64,000 nucleotides of DNA from Phormidesmis sp963710175 (GTDB lineage: Bacteria; Cyanobacteriota; Cyanobacteriia; Phormidesmidales; Phormidesmidaceae), in assembly GCA_963710175.1 (NCBI GenBank), contig CAVPZC010000001.1, positions 558,001-622,000 of the forward strand. Direction: 5' to 3'. Shown here in pieces: positions 43,837 through 52,912 of the stretch (position 1 is its first letter; the number at the start of each line of letters is the position of its first letter). Both the position numbers and the translations under genes were made by a program. The notes beneath the pieces are model-generated. The model made no database searches. It was not told the origin of the DNA and saw only the letters and a program-made list of their open reading frames with translations.

Positions 43837-45243
43837 TTGCCGAATAGCGAATCTACAGCTAAATCTCAGACGATCTCTCGCCACGAGCTGAGAGAACTGG
43901 TGCGATCGCAATTACAGGCCCTGCTAGAGCAAGAAAATCTGCGGGGGGCAAAGGCGCTGCTGGTACCGGTGCAGCCTGCCGATATTGCCGAAGCGATTGA
44001 GGGACTGCCTGAAACGATGCAGGCGATCGCCTTCCGGCTGCTCTCTAAAAATGAAGCCATCGAAGTTTACGAAAATCTCGACTCCACCGTTCAGCAGGCG
44101 CTAATTGAAGAATTTAAGCGGCAAGATCTGATCGACATTGTCGATAAAATGTCGCCCGATGACCGGGCGCGACTGTTTGATGAGCTACCGGCCAAAATCG
44201 TGCGGCGGCTGCTAGAGCAGCTCAGCCTTCAAGAACGTCAGGCCACTGCTCTGCTGCTGGGCTACGAAGCGCAGACGGCAGGCCGGATCATGACGCCGGA
44301 GTACGTCTCGCTCAAAGAAAACTGGACGGTCGCTAGAGCCCTAGAGCATATCCGCGCCCAGGCTGACCTGAGCGAAACGGTTTACTACCTGTTTGTCACC
44401 AACTTTGCCCGCCAGCTCACTGGCATCCTCTCGCTACGGCAGCTCGTAGTGGGCCAAACCGAGCAGACCATCGGCGAAATTATGACCCGCGAGGTGGTTT
44501 CTGTGCAAACCGGCGCAGATCAAGAGGAAGTGGCGCGGATCATTCAGCGCTATGACTTCCTGGCGGTGCCGGTCGTCGATACCGAAGATCGGCTGGTGGG
44601 GATTATTACTGTAGACGATGTGATCGATATTTTAGAAGCTGAAGCGACTGAAGATATCTACACGCTGGGCGGGGTACAGTCAGGCGGCGACAGTTACTTT
44701 CAGAGCAATCTGCTTGATGTAGCCCGTAAGCGGGTGGTCTGGCTTTCAGTGCTGCTGATTACCAATACCGTCACCGCTGCTGTGATTACCAGTCAAAAAG
44801 ACGTACTAGAAAAGGTCGTGGCGCTAACGGCTTTTATTCCGCTGCTGATTGGCACTGGCGGCAATGTGGGAGCCCAGTCTTCAACGGTCGTTATTCGCGG
44901 GCTCAATACTGACGAGCTGAAGATTAAAAATGCCTTTCGGGTGATTCGGCGAGAGGCGATCGCTGGCGCATTTCTAGGCGTGATGCTGGGCATTGTGGTG
45001 ACCGTTTGGGCCTATTTTCTGCAAGGGGGTTCACCTGCTGATTTGCCGGTGGCGATTACGGTCGGGATCTCGCTAGTCGGCATTTCTATTTTGGCTTCTA
45101 GTGCCGGGGCGGGCCTGCCGTTTCTGTTTCAATCTTTTGGGCTAGATCCGGCGCTGATGTCAGCACCTTTTATTACGACGATTGTGGACGTGCTAGGCGT
45201 TTTAATCTATCTCAATCTGGCCCGACAGATTCTAAATATCTAG
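43837..45243 (+). CDS. mgtE: Magnesium transporter MgtE
   Basis: The protein has 468 residues. It starts at a TTG with a strong GGGAGGA ribosome-binding site (43823-43829). Domain order is an MgtE N-domain (about 10-135, superhelical; ELPAKIVRRLLEQL), two CBS domains (GRIMTPEYVSLKENW and IGEIMTREVVSVQTG), and five membrane helices containing PLLIGTGGNVGAQSSTVVIR and TTIVDVLGVLIYLNLA. This is a homodimeric Mg2+ channel gated by cytosolic Mg2+ through the CBS and N domains. No M-box riboswitch was recognised in the 165-nt leader. Confidence 0.96.
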   Translation: MPNSESTAKSQTISRHELRELVRSQLQALLEQENLRGAKALLVPVQPADIAEAIEGLPETMQAIAFRLLSKNEAIEVYENLDSTVQQALIEEFKRQDLIDIVDKMSPDDRARLFDELPAKIVRRLLEQLSLQERQATALLLGYEAQTAGRIMTPEYVSLKENWTVARALEHIRAQADLSETVYYLFVTNFARQLTGILSLRQLVVGQTEQTIGEIMTREVVSVQTGADQEEVARIIQRYDFLAVPVVDTEDRLVGIITVDDVIDILEAEATEDIYTLGGVQSGGDSYFQSNLLDVARKRVVWLSVLLITNTVTAAVITSQKDVLEKVVALTAFIPLLIGTGGNVGAQSSTVVIRGLNTDELKIKNAFRVIRREAIAGAFLGVMLGIVVTVWAYFLQGGSPADLPVAITVGISLVGISILASSAGAGLPFLFQSFGLDPALMSAPFITTIVDVLGVLIYLNLARQILNI

Positions 45244-45471
45244 AGCGGTCATATAGGAGAGTCATCTAGAGCAGCCGGAGGAGTGCGAAGACGACAGACC
45301 GGATTTGCCGAATTTGATAGACTTAATGTAGTGACTATAAAAATGCAATTCGGTTTATCAGAGACTATCAAAGGGACATAAGACCTGTTAATCGTCAGAA
45401 CTTTAGCGCAAAGAATTGTTTAAAATAGACGTTGATCTTAGCCAGCGTTCGTGCTGGCAAACGGGTAACCT

Positions 45472-46218
45472 GTGCTGCAAAAATTCAAGCAAGACCTAAA
45501 AAACGACCTGATCGCCGGGTTAGTTGTCATCATTCCACTGGCGACGACCATTTGGCTGACGCTGAACGTAGCCAACTGGGTGATTCGGTTTCTCACCAAG
45601 TTTCCTAAGCAGCTCAACCCCTTTACCGGGTTGAATCCCTTTTTAGTCGCGCTGATCAATCTGGGCATTGGGTTTGCAGTGCCGCTACTGGCAATTTTGC
45701 TGATTGGTCTAATGGCGCGCAATATTGCCGGGCGCTGGCTGCTGGATTTGGGTGAGCGCATTGTCCAATCGATTCCGCTGGCAGGCTCGGTCTATAAGAC
45801 CATTCAGCAGCTTTTGCAGACCGTTTTTCAAGATTCCAAAACCCGTTTTCGGCGGGTGGTGCTGATTGAATATCCCCGGCGAGGGCTGTGGGCTATTGCC
45901 TTCGTTACTGGTGCAGCCGTCACCGGGTCTTCTAACAAAATGCTCAGCGTCTTTATCCCCACTACGCCCAATCCGACCAGCGGCTGGTATTCCATCGTTT
46001 CTGAAGACGATATCCTTAACCTTTCGATCTCCATTGAAGAGGCCTTTAAAGTGCTGCTTTCTGGGGGGATTGTTGGCCCGAATCTGGCGGTTGAAATCCC
46101 CCCGCACAGGGCGGGCAGTGCGGCGCTTAAGACCGGCAGACCGGGAGAAGCCCCCTATGCTCCGACGGAACTGTCAGCTGATAATATGGCTGAGCCCCAC
46201 GCTGATGGTATTGCATGA
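45472..46218 (+). CDS. DUF502 family membrane protein
   Basis: The 248-residue reading starts at GTG (MLQKFKQDLKNDLIAGLVVI). Two hydrophobic segments are followed by the conserved IPLAGSVYKTIQQLLQTVFQ and the VLIEYPRRGLWAIAFVTG and VFIPTTPNPTSGWYSIV strands that define DUF502. In plants the related COV proteins act in membrane trafficking; bacterial function is unknown. Its stop overlaps the nusB start by 4 nt (ATGA). Confidence 0.9.
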   Translation: MLQKFKQDLKNDLIAGLVVIIPLATTIWLTLNVANWVIRFLTKFPKQLNPFTGLNPFLVALINLGIGFAVPLLAILLIGLMARNIAGRWLLDLGERIVQSIPLAGSVYKTIQQLLQTVFQDSKTRFRRVVLIEYPRRGLWAIAFVTGAAVTGSSNKMLSVFIPTTPNPTSGWYSIVSEDDILNLSISIEEAFKVLLSGGIVGPNLAVEIPPHRAGSAALKTGRPGEAPYAPTELSADNMAEPHADGIA

Positions 46219-47084
46219 AGGCCCGTTCTATTGCCCGTGAATTGGCTCTTTTGGGCGTGAGCCAGCTGACCGATAGTCTGGACAAGAGCAGGAGCAATTC
46301 CGCCTCTCCAGGTGAGCAGCTGTCGGCTAAACAGCTAGACGCGCTGCTGCTGAAAGCGCTGACGGCTCTCAGCGCCGATGCCAAAGAGTCTATTGAAACG
46401 GCTGAGGGTGAATTGCAGCGCGGTGAGCGGCTGATATTAGAAAGTGAAACCCGGACGATTGAAACCGATAAGGTGCGATCGCGCATTCAGCCCGCTGTCC
46501 CCCTCATCGAATCAGCCATCAATCGAGTGGGCAGTAATTTAGAGCTGCTGGTATTTGCCCAGCAAGGCGACAAAAGAGCGGTCATGGCCGCTCAAAATGC
46601 CTTAGAGTCTGCCGCCCAAACTTTAGTCAAAAGCGATCAGCTGATCGTCGACAATGAGCGCCGAGCCGCTGATATTAGCGATGCTCGTCAGCAGATGCAG
46701 CTGGCCGTTGCAGCGGTGCGCTCAGCCATTGCCGAGCTTAAGCAATCGTTAGACCCTACCACTTTTGCCCAATTTATCAGCCAGGCTGACATCCGAGGCT
46801 ATGCGGGTGACCTGCTGTATAGCTGGACCTGCCACTGGCAAGCGATAGATACCCAGCTAAATGAGGCAATGGAAAAGTGGACTGTCCGCAGACTCGCCCG
46901 GGTAGACCGCGATATTTTGCGGTTGGCCATGATCGAGATTGTGCATTTGAGCGTACCCAAGCGAGTGGCGATTGACGAGGCGATTGAAATGGCCAAGCGC
47001 TACAGCGATGAAGCGGGCTATCGCTTTATCAACGGGGTCTTACGCCGTGCGACTGATAAGCTAGATACGGCCAGCGACGATTAG
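46215..47084 (+). CDS. nusB: Transcription antitermination factor NusB (cyanobacterial, long form)
   Basis: The protein has 289 residues, much longer than the roughly 140 of E. coli NusB. The C-terminal NusB fold is clear: WTVRRLARVDRDILRLAMIE, then PKRVAIDEAIEMAKRYSDEA and YRFINGVLRRATDKL. The N-terminal ARELALLGVSQL is the typical NusB start. The insertion between them (about 40-180) is helical and charged, as in other cyanobacterial homologues. It binds NusE and boxA RNA for rRNA antitermination. Coupled to the DUF502 gene. Confidence 0.93.
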   Translation: MKARSIARELALLGVSQLTDSLDKSRSNSASPGEQLSAKQLDALLLKALTALSADAKESIETAEGELQRGERLILESETRTIETDKVRSRIQPAVPLIESAINRVGSNLELLVFAQQGDKRAVMAAQNALESAAQTLVKSDQLIVDNERRAADISDARQQMQLAVAAVRSAIAELKQSLDPTTFAQFISQADIRGYAGDLLYSWTCHWQAIDTQLNEAMEKWTVRRLARVDRDILRLAMIEIVHLSVPKRVAIDEAIEMAKRYSDEAGYRFINGVLRRATDKLDTASDD

Positions 47085-47190
47085 CGCATGCGGCGACTAG
47101 CGCATTGCCAGCCCTACTAGCAATGGTGGAGTTATCACTAACCACGCGCTAATCTTTTTTAACGGTGAATTTGAAACAGGTTTTAGGGTA

Positions 47191-48861
47191 ATGGCATTCA
47201 ACTGGTTTAAGCGCAGCTATGAGGAGCCCGAACAGGTCAAAGATCCTGACGACTTCGAAGATCAGCCTGAAGAGCAAGCCAAAGCGACTGAACCGGAAGC
47301 CGCATCTGCTAATTCTGAAGACTATTTAAACTGGGCAAAAGCGGCCTACCAAAATATTCAGGCGCGTCAGGGTGAATCGACGACGGCTGAGACAGCGGAC
47401 GATGCTGGTGTGGAAACGGGCGGCGATCGCCCACCGACAGATTCACCGACAGAGCCCGAAGAACCGACCAAAGACCTCCTCGTCGATCAAACTTCGGATG
47501 AATTAGCTGAAGCGCCTGAAGCGCCTATCTCAGAAGTCTCATCAGACCCTGAAGAAGCCAATGCTGACGCTGACCTAGAGACCGCTACTGAAGTTGAAAC
47601 GGTAGACACCCGTCCTGAAATGGAATCGTCAGCTGCTGAGGCGGCGGCTGTTCCGGCTGAAGCATTGCCAGTTGAAGCAGCGACGGAGAGCCCAGAAAGC
47701 TCCGTCGCTGCTCAACCAGCCCAACCCTTTTGGGCTAAGGCTCAAGCCGAGCGAGAAGCCCGCCTAGAGCGTCTACAGGCCGAGGCGATTTTAGAACCGG
47801 AGCCCGAGCCCGAACCGGCTGCCCGCCAGCCCGAATTCGAACCGCTAGACATCGATCTAGATGAAGCATTTCTCTGGTCGGCAGAGGTGCTAGCCGCTCA
47901 AGGTCGTCGCCCTGACCAGATTTCTTTAGAAGAAATTACCTGGCTTAACAAGCTGCGTCAGGGACTCGGCAAAACCCGCCGGGGTTTGGTCAATCAGCTT
48001 AAAGCCATTGTCGGCCAGGGTCCGCTCAATGACGAGGCCGTCGATGAAATTGAAGCGCTGCTGCTACAGGCCGATGTCGGCGTCAGCGCTACCGACTACA
48101 TTATCAGCGCCCTACAGGCCCGGCTGAGAGAAGAGACCTTGCCCCCTGAGCAGGCCATCAGCTATCTAAAATCGCTGCTGCGCGACATGCTCGACGCGCC
48201 GCTATCAGGCGGACACAACCTCACCTTCACGCCTGAAAAAGACAGGCTCAGCATTTGGCTGATGACCGGCGTCAACGGTGCTGGCAAAACGACCACCATT
48301 GGTAAAATTGCCCACATCGCTACTAAGTCGGGCTTTAGCTGTCTAATTGGGGCCGCCGATACGTTCCGAGCGGCAGCTGTAGAGCAAGTGAAGGTATGGG
48401 GAGCCCGCAGCGGCGTGGAAGTGATTGCCAACCCCGGTCAAAATACCGATCCAGCATCAGTCGTTTTTGATGCTATCAGTGCAGCAACTTCTCGCAATAC
48501 AGAGCTGCTGCTGATCGACACAGCCGGTCGCCTGCAAAATAAAAAAAATCTGATGGATGAACTGTCAAAGGTGCGTCGCATCATTGATAAAAAAGCCCCA
48601 GATGCCAGCGTAGAATCGCTGCTGGTGCTGGATGCTACGTTGGGACAAAACGGTTTGCGTCAGGCGCAGGTATTTTCTGAATCAGCTCAGCTCAGCGGCG
48701 TGGTACTCACCAAGTTAGATGGCACCGCCCGAGGGGGTGTAGCCCTGGCAGTTGTCCAGCAGCTAGGGCTACCTATCCGCTTTATCGGCGCGGGTGAAGG
48801 CATCGAAGATTTGCGGCCCTTCTCTAGCTACGAATTTGTCGAGGCGTTACTGAGCGGTTAG
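47191..48861 (+). CDS. ftsY: Signal recognition particle receptor FtsY
   Basis: This 556-residue protein has an acidic, Glu/Ala/Pro-rich N-terminal region (about 1-215, with repeated EPEPEP) that mediates membrane contact. The NG GTPase follows: WLNKLRQGLGKTRRGLVNQL (N domain), GVNGAGKTTTIGKIAH (P-loop, about 362-377), DTFRAAAVEQVKVWG, LLIDTAGRLQNKKNLMDEL and VVLTKLDGTARGG. It docks ribosome-SRP complexes at the membrane. The acidic domain is unusually long but within the known bacterial range. Confidence 0.97.
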   Translation: MAFNWFKRSYEEPEQVKDPDDFEDQPEEQAKATEPEAASANSEDYLNWAKAAYQNIQARQGESTTAETADDAGVETGGDRPPTDSPTEPEEPTKDLLVDQTSDELAEAPEAPISEVSSDPEEANADADLETATEVETVDTRPEMESSAAEAAAVPAEALPVEAATESPESSVAAQPAQPFWAKAQAEREARLERLQAEAILEPEPEPEPAARQPEFEPLDIDLDEAFLWSAEVLAAQGRRPDQISLEEITWLNKLRQGLGKTRRGLVNQLKAIVGQGPLNDEAVDEIEALLLQADVGVSATDYIISALQARLREETLPPEQAISYLKSLLRDMLDAPLSGGHNLTFTPEKDRLSIWLMTGVNGAGKTTTIGKIAHIATKSGFSCLIGAADTFRAAAVEQVKVWGARSGVEVIANPGQNTDPASVVFDAISAATSRNTELLLIDTAGRLQNKKNLMDELSKVRRIIDKKAPDASVESLLVLDATLGQNGLRQAQVFSESAQLSGVVLTKLDGTARGGVALAVVQQLGLPIRFIGAGEGIEDLRPFSSYEFVEALLSG

Positions 48862-48873
48862 AGACGCGGTTAC

Positions 48874-48929
48874 TGACAAGGGCTGGCCTTGTCACCAGAT
48901 GGCCTGGTCGTGATTGAGAAACCAGGCCA
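48874..48929. repeat. Two adjacent perfect hairpins after ftsY
   Basis: TGACAAGG/CCTTGTCA (48874-48894, 5-nt loop) and TGGCCTGGT/ACCAGGCCA (48900-48929, 12-nt loop) lie between convergent genes. Neither is followed by a T-run, so they may be a T-less or bidirectional terminator or an mRNA 3'-end stabiliser. Confidence 0.6.
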
Positions 48930-49034
48930 GGTCAGTCAGATTTCGCGCCGCCATACTTTTACACCGCCAGATTCCACTCCGCCAGAAATTCCACTCCGCC
49001 AGACTGTGTACCGGAGCCGTCTCTGCTGAATAAA

Positions 49035-49472
49035 TTAGTCTAAGTAGCCCATCAAAGTAGAGGGCTCTTCATCGATGTCATTGCTAGCAATAGGGCGATG
49101 GCCAGGCAGGGTATCAACATCGGAGATACGCAGCCGACTGACGGCAACAGGGCGGTGGCCGGGCAGCGAATCAGTGGTAGCAATCTCAAACGAGTTGGAC
49201 ATAACGGGGCGGTGGCCAGCCGATGAAAGCGAATCAACCACGTCGATATCGCTCAAAGTGATCGGACGATGGTTGGGCAGTGAGTCCGATTCAAAAACGC
49301 GGGTGTGATCGTGTAGTTCAACAATTTCGTGGGTGGGCGCTTTGACCAGTCCGCCTTTAGACCCGCTTTTTGAGTTGCCTTTTGATTCTGCCGAAGCGGC
49401 ACTAGCTGCTTTCTTCTGAGTTTGAGCGGAGGTAGTGTCTTTTTCGGTACCGTTTTCTGCGTTGCTGCTCAT
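49035..49472 (-). CDS. Repeat protein with four LPGHRPI-type motifs
   Basis: The protein has 145 residues. The N-terminal 50 residues are Ser/Ala/Lys-rich and probably disordered. From residue about 55 a unit recurs four times: DSLPNHRPITLSDI, DSLSSAGHRPVMSNS, DSLPGHRPVAVSRL and DTLPGHRPIASNDI, with 20-22-residue spacing and an invariant HRP. There is no signal peptide or membrane helix. I recall similar GNRPI/GHRPI repeats in other cyanobacterial hypothetical proteins, but I cannot name the family. The HRP beta-turn pattern could form a short solenoid. Function unknown. Confidence 0.75.
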   Translation of the reverse strand: MSSNAENGTEKDTTSAQTQKKAASAASAESKGNSKSGSKGGLVKAPTHEIVELHDHTRVFESDSLPNHRPITLSDIDVVDSLSSAGHRPVMSNSFEIATTDSLPGHRPVAVSRLRISDVDTLPGHRPIASNDIDEEPSTLMGYLD

Positions 49473-49745
49473 TTACATTAACCTTTTTGCTGTTGGCGGA
49501 ACCCTGCCGAGCCCAACACCTGACGGACGACTACTGACCGCAGACGGCTGGCTGGTTGATATGCTCGGATTCTCTCGGCTTCCGAACTAAGCTTCTCAAA
49601 TAAGCCGTCGAAAGGCTGATTAAATCAGAGGATTTTTTAATAACCTTAAGAAAATATTATAGATGAAAACATGCCTGATTCAGTTTGCGAAAGGTAATGG
49701 CAGTGATAATCCAGACTACTGTGTGCAGCAACACAGCCTGAGCGC

Positions 49746-49751
49746 TATAAT
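49746..49751 (+). promoter_or_regulatory. Probable -10 element of ssrA
   Basis: A perfect TATAAT lies about 14 bp before the mature tmRNA 5' end. No good -35 hexamer is seen. Confidence 0.6.
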
Positions 49752-49764
49752 AGAAATCTCACAA

Positions 49765-50156
49765 GGGGCTGAAACGGTTTCGACGTTTTGACGAAAGTCG
49801 TGTTGTGATTCAGGTCGAGAGTGAGCCACCTCTCGTTAATCAAGACTCAAACTAAAGATAGATGCAAACAACATCGTACCTTTTGCTCGTAAGCGCGCTC
49901 TTGTAGCTGCCGCCTAACAACCTCTTACAGGTTCGAGCGTCCGAGCTGTGACTCCGTTAATCAGCTCAGACTAAACCCCCAACGGATGCGCTGACAAACT
50001 TTCTTTGATGGGTGCGCTGGCTAAGACTTTCATCAAAGCATCCTATCTTCCGGGATAATGGAAGATTCCCGCCCTGAGGGTTAGAGGGGCTATACCTGTG
50101 AACGAATGGCACGTGATTACTTAAAGCGGACACGGGTTCGACTCCCGTCAGCTCCA
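49765..50156 (+). ncRNA. ssrA: Transfer-messenger RNA (tmRNA)
   Basis: The 5' end GGGGCTGAAACGG and 3' end GACTCCCGTCAGCTCCA form the tRNA-like domain, including the T-arm CGGGTTCGACTCCCG. The tag reading frame begins at GCAAACAACATC and encodes ANNIVPFARKRALVAAA followed by TAA. It is very close to the standard cyanobacterial tag ANNIVPFARKVAPVAA. tmRNA rescues stalled ribosomes and marks nascent chains for proteolysis. It is about 390 nt, one-piece (not permuted). Confidence 0.97.
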
Positions 50157-50159
50157 TTA

Positions 50160-50212
50160 AACCCAGTAAAAAGGCCCGGCGATCGCCGGGCCTTTTTACT
50201 GGGTTATTTTTT
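50160..50212 (+). terminator. 46-bp perfect palindrome terminator of ssrA, HIP1 at its apex
   Basis: Positions 50160-50205 are a perfect palindrome: 22-bp arms from AACCCAGTAAAAAGGCCCGG to its complement, centred on GGCGATCGCC. The right arm contains TTTTT and is followed by TTATTTTTTTGAG. It starts 4 nt after the tmRNA 3' end. The left-strand read would also terminate, so it may serve mraY in the opposite direction. Confidence 0.9.
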
Positions 50213-50342
50213 TGAGTATTGGCTATAAAAGCAGGCGGACAAAAAATAAGCCGATAGGGGGAGACCTTTGCGCCTCCCCTTATCGGCCAAATTTTTAATT
50301 TTGATCGGTTTTAGTAATCCGCAAAGGCTGCGCGACTGCCAG

Positions 50343-51437
50343 CTAGCTCAGGGTGCTGATAGCAAAGGTGACTAGCAGGGCACTGATGACGTAAAACACG
50401 CCGACGACCTGTATCTCTGACCAGCCGGACAGCTCAAAATGATGATGTAAAGGAGCCATCTTGAAGAGGCGCTTCCCTTTGCCGTCAGGCCCTTTGGTTG
50501 CTTTGTAGTAGCCTACCTGGAGAATGACAGAAAGGGTCTCAGCAAAGAACAGCAGGGTCACTATTAGTAGGCCAAAGAGGTTGCCGCTCAATATGCCAGC
50601 AGCAGCGATCGCCCCGCCCAAAGCTAGAGAGCCTGTATCTCCCATGAAGACATTGGCAGGGTTGCGGTTGTGCACCAAAAAGCCCAGACAGCCACCGCTG
50701 AGCGCGGCGCAAAAGACCATGAGATCGGGGTGAGTAGGGGCAATTAAAGCGCCTAAGCCGAAGAGGGCGATCGCCCCGGCTCCGCCCATCAGACCATCGA
50801 CTCCGTCAGTTAAGTTGGTGGCATTGCTCTCTGCAACCAAAACAAAGCCCGCCAGCGGCCAAAACAGCAAACCCAAAGGCAGCGTAAACCCAAAGGGAAT
50901 GGCTATTGCAGTAATATCTGCCGACTGAGAAGCCATCGCCCACAGGCAAAAAGCGATCGCACATCCCACCTGTAAAATCAGCTTTAGCCTGGCAGAAATA
51001 CCTTTATTAGAGCGACGGCGCATGACTTGCCAATCGTCCAACCAGCCGATTGACATGTAGGCAACCGTCAGCAGACTCGCCGCTAGAACCGTTGAAGAAA
51101 ATCCTGTCCATATCAGGGCCACCAAGAGCCCTACGGGAACAAAAAAGATCCCACCCATCGTGGGGGTACCGGCTTTTTTGAGATGGGCTCTCGGCCCGTC
51201 TTCTCGAATGAACTGAGCTGCCTTGAGCTGATGTAAGACGGGTAGAGCTGCGTAGCCCGCTAAAGCTGAGAGCAGCGCCCCTACTAACAGCGGCAGCGTC
51301 AGATTAGCATTCAGACCCAACGTACGCCCGGCCAACCCATCTAGGCCGATAGCAGCGCTTAATAAACCCATAGCCAATATAACTGAAAGCCTAGTCCCAG
51401 AGAGACCGACCGACTTTGACGAAAACCTAGCATCCAC
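50343..51437 (-). CDS. mraY: Phospho-N-acetylmuramoyl-pentapeptide transferase
   Basis: This 364-residue membrane enzyme has ten helices. It catalyses the first membrane step of peptidoglycan synthesis, joining UDP-MurNAc-pentapeptide to undecaprenyl phosphate to give lipid I. Motifs are KKAGTPTMGGIFFVP, the DD-containing MSIGWLDDWQVMRRRSNKG, ATNLTDGVDGLMGGAG, NPANVFMGDTGSLALGG (catalytic Asp) and MAPLHHHFELSGWSE. It is longer at the N-terminus than the E. coli enzyme by a few residues only. It is a single gene here, outside a dcw cluster, as is common in cyanobacteria. Confidence 0.97.
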   Translation of the reverse strand: MDARFSSKSVGLSGTRLSVILAMGLLSAAIGLDGLAGRTLGLNANLTLPLLVGALLSALAGYAALPVLHQLKAAQFIREDGPRAHLKKAGTPTMGGIFFVPVGLLVALIWTGFSSTVLAASLLTVAYMSIGWLDDWQVMRRRSNKGISARLKLILQVGCAIAFCLWAMASQSADITAIAIPFGFTLPLGLLFWPLAGFVLVAESNATNLTDGVDGLMGGAGAIALFGLGALIAPTHPDLMVFCAALSGGCLGFLVHNRNPANVFMGDTGSLALGGAIAAAGILSGNLFGLLIVTLLFFAETLSVILQVGYYKATKGPDGKGKRLFKMAPLHHHFELSGWSEIQVVGVFYVISALLVTFAISTLS

Positions 51438-51708
51438 GACGTCATTCCTTCACTTACCACACACCTTTCCCATTATTTCCTTAAGACCTTTACGTGGCTG
51501 CCATAAATGGTCCGATAGCCAGGATACAAGTCAGTCAGAGCAGTGCTTTGGCCGGTTGGGAACCCTGGGCCACACTGTTGCTGTCACTGTGTTCGCTCTC
51601 TACACCGAAGCCACAGCTTAAGCTGCCGCTTTTACGCCAAAAAACGCATAAGCTTCGCTGATATTAAAGTCACTTTTCAGACATCCTCTAAGATAAATAG
51701 AGCAGCGA

Positions 51709-51957
51709 CTAATCGGCGTCATCGCTATCGTCATCGTCGTCCAGTGACATATCGTCGTCGTCTTTGTCTTCGTTGCCCATGAGGTCGGCAAGTTCTTCGG
51801 GTTCGGGCTCATCTCCCACGCTATCTACTGGTTCGCGGGGGATCATTCTGCCGGTGCCCTCCAACCAGCCAAGTATGGATGAGTCTCGCTGTAGCGAGAT
51901 GACGCTCGCAGGCTCTTGGCGAGGGATTTGGCGAACGGACGGATTGTATGTATTCAT
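51709..51957 (-). CDS. DUF3134 family acidic protein
   Basis: About 82 residues from the ATG at 51957 (MNTYNPSVRQIPRQEPASVI). An upstream ATG adds 13 residues not seen in homologues as I know them. The conserved core is VISLQRDSSILGWLEGTGRM. The tail is strongly acidic: EDKDDDDMSLDDDDDSDDAD. DUF3134 proteins are small and restricted to cyanobacteria. Function unknown. The acidic tail could bind metal or compete for nucleic-acid-binding partners, which is speculation. Confidence 0.8.
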   Translation of the reverse strand: MNTYNPSVRQIPRQEPASVISLQRDSSILGWLEGTGRMIPREPVDSVGDEPEPEELADLMGNEDKDDDDMSLDDDDDSDDAD

Positions 51958-52273
51958 TAAATTCGGCTGAAAAATTTGGCTGAAAGGGGAACTCACTCAG
52001 GCTGAAGTTACTAGCACATTGCGATGGCAGACCGCTTAAGTTTATCTGTATGTTTCGCGATTTTAAGGTCAAGAAAGATACATCTGAAAGCTTTAGAGCA
52101 GCTACCTACGGCAGAATAGCTCGATAGATGCCTGGCAAGGCTTCAGCAGAAGTGCTTAATCTACACTACCACCGCATTAATTACATCGAATCGTAGATGA
52201 TGTCAATCTCTGCTCTATATTTCTACAGACACTGCTACAGACAGATCTCCTCAATGCTCATCGCCGCGTGACT

Positions 52274-52912
52274 ATGCTAAGCAAAACTGACTTGAGAAAT
52301 GCGATCGCCTCAAAAAACAGAGGGCTATCGGCGACCGAAACCGACCGGCAGGCAATTGCTAGCGCGATCGCTCGCCTTGAAGATCGCAATCCTACCCCAA
52401 ATCCGCTTACAGCGCCCGATCTTTTAGCTGGAGATTGGCGGTTGCTCTATACGACCAGCCAGGACTTACTCAGTATTGATCGGGTGCCATTCGTCCAGCT
52501 GGGAAATGTCTACCAGTGCGTTCGCCCCTCACTGTCGTGCCTTTACAATATCGCTGAGGTGAGAGGCCTGCCTTACTGCGAGGGGCTAGTCTCAGTGGCG
52601 GCTAATTTTGAGCCGGCCCCTTTAGCTCCTGACGCCGTAGAGCCGACTGATGCCTCGCCCTCGCTATCTAAACGCCGCGTCAATGTGAAGTTCAACCGGG
52701 CGGTACTGGGCTTGCAGCGACTGCTCGGCTACCGGTCGCCAGCTCAACTGATTGAGCAGCTAGAATCGACCGAAAAACTGAATCCGCTACAGGGTATCGA
52801 TTTCTCCATCAATGCAGACCGTCAGCAGGGCTGGTTAGAGATTACCTATCTAGACAGCGATTTGCGCATTGGCCGGGGCAATCAGGGCAGTTTGTTCGTG
52901 TTGACTAAGTAA
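52274..52912 (+). CDS. PAP/fibrillin family protein
   Basis: About 212 residues from the ATG at 52274; a GTG two codons upstream (52268) is possible. The lipocalin-like plastid-lipid-associated fold shows LLAGDWRLLYTTSQDLLSID (about 55-75) as the usual LxGxWxLLYTTS motif, then VYQCVRPSLSCLYNIAEV. A C-terminal WLEITYLDSDLRIGRGNQGS strand gives the DxxLRIxRGNxGSxFVL signature. It associates with thylakoids or plastoglobule-like particles and protects against photo-oxidative stress. The stop TAA overlaps the next ATG (TAATG). Confidence 0.92.
   Translation: MLSKTDLRNAIASKNRGLSATETDRQAIASAIARLEDRNPTPNPLTAPDLLAGDWRLLYTTSQDLLSIDRVPFVQLGNVYQCVRPSLSCLYNIAEVRGLPYCEGLVSVAANFEPAPLAPDAVEPTDASPSLSKRRVNVKFNRAVLGLQRLLGYRSPAQLIEQLESTEKLNPLQGIDFSINADRQQGWLEITYLDSDLRIGRGNQGSLFVLTK

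Noticed and set aside
49966..50157. 63-codon minus-strand frame
   Set aside because: It is antisense to the 3' half of tmRNA, a well-known spurious annotation.
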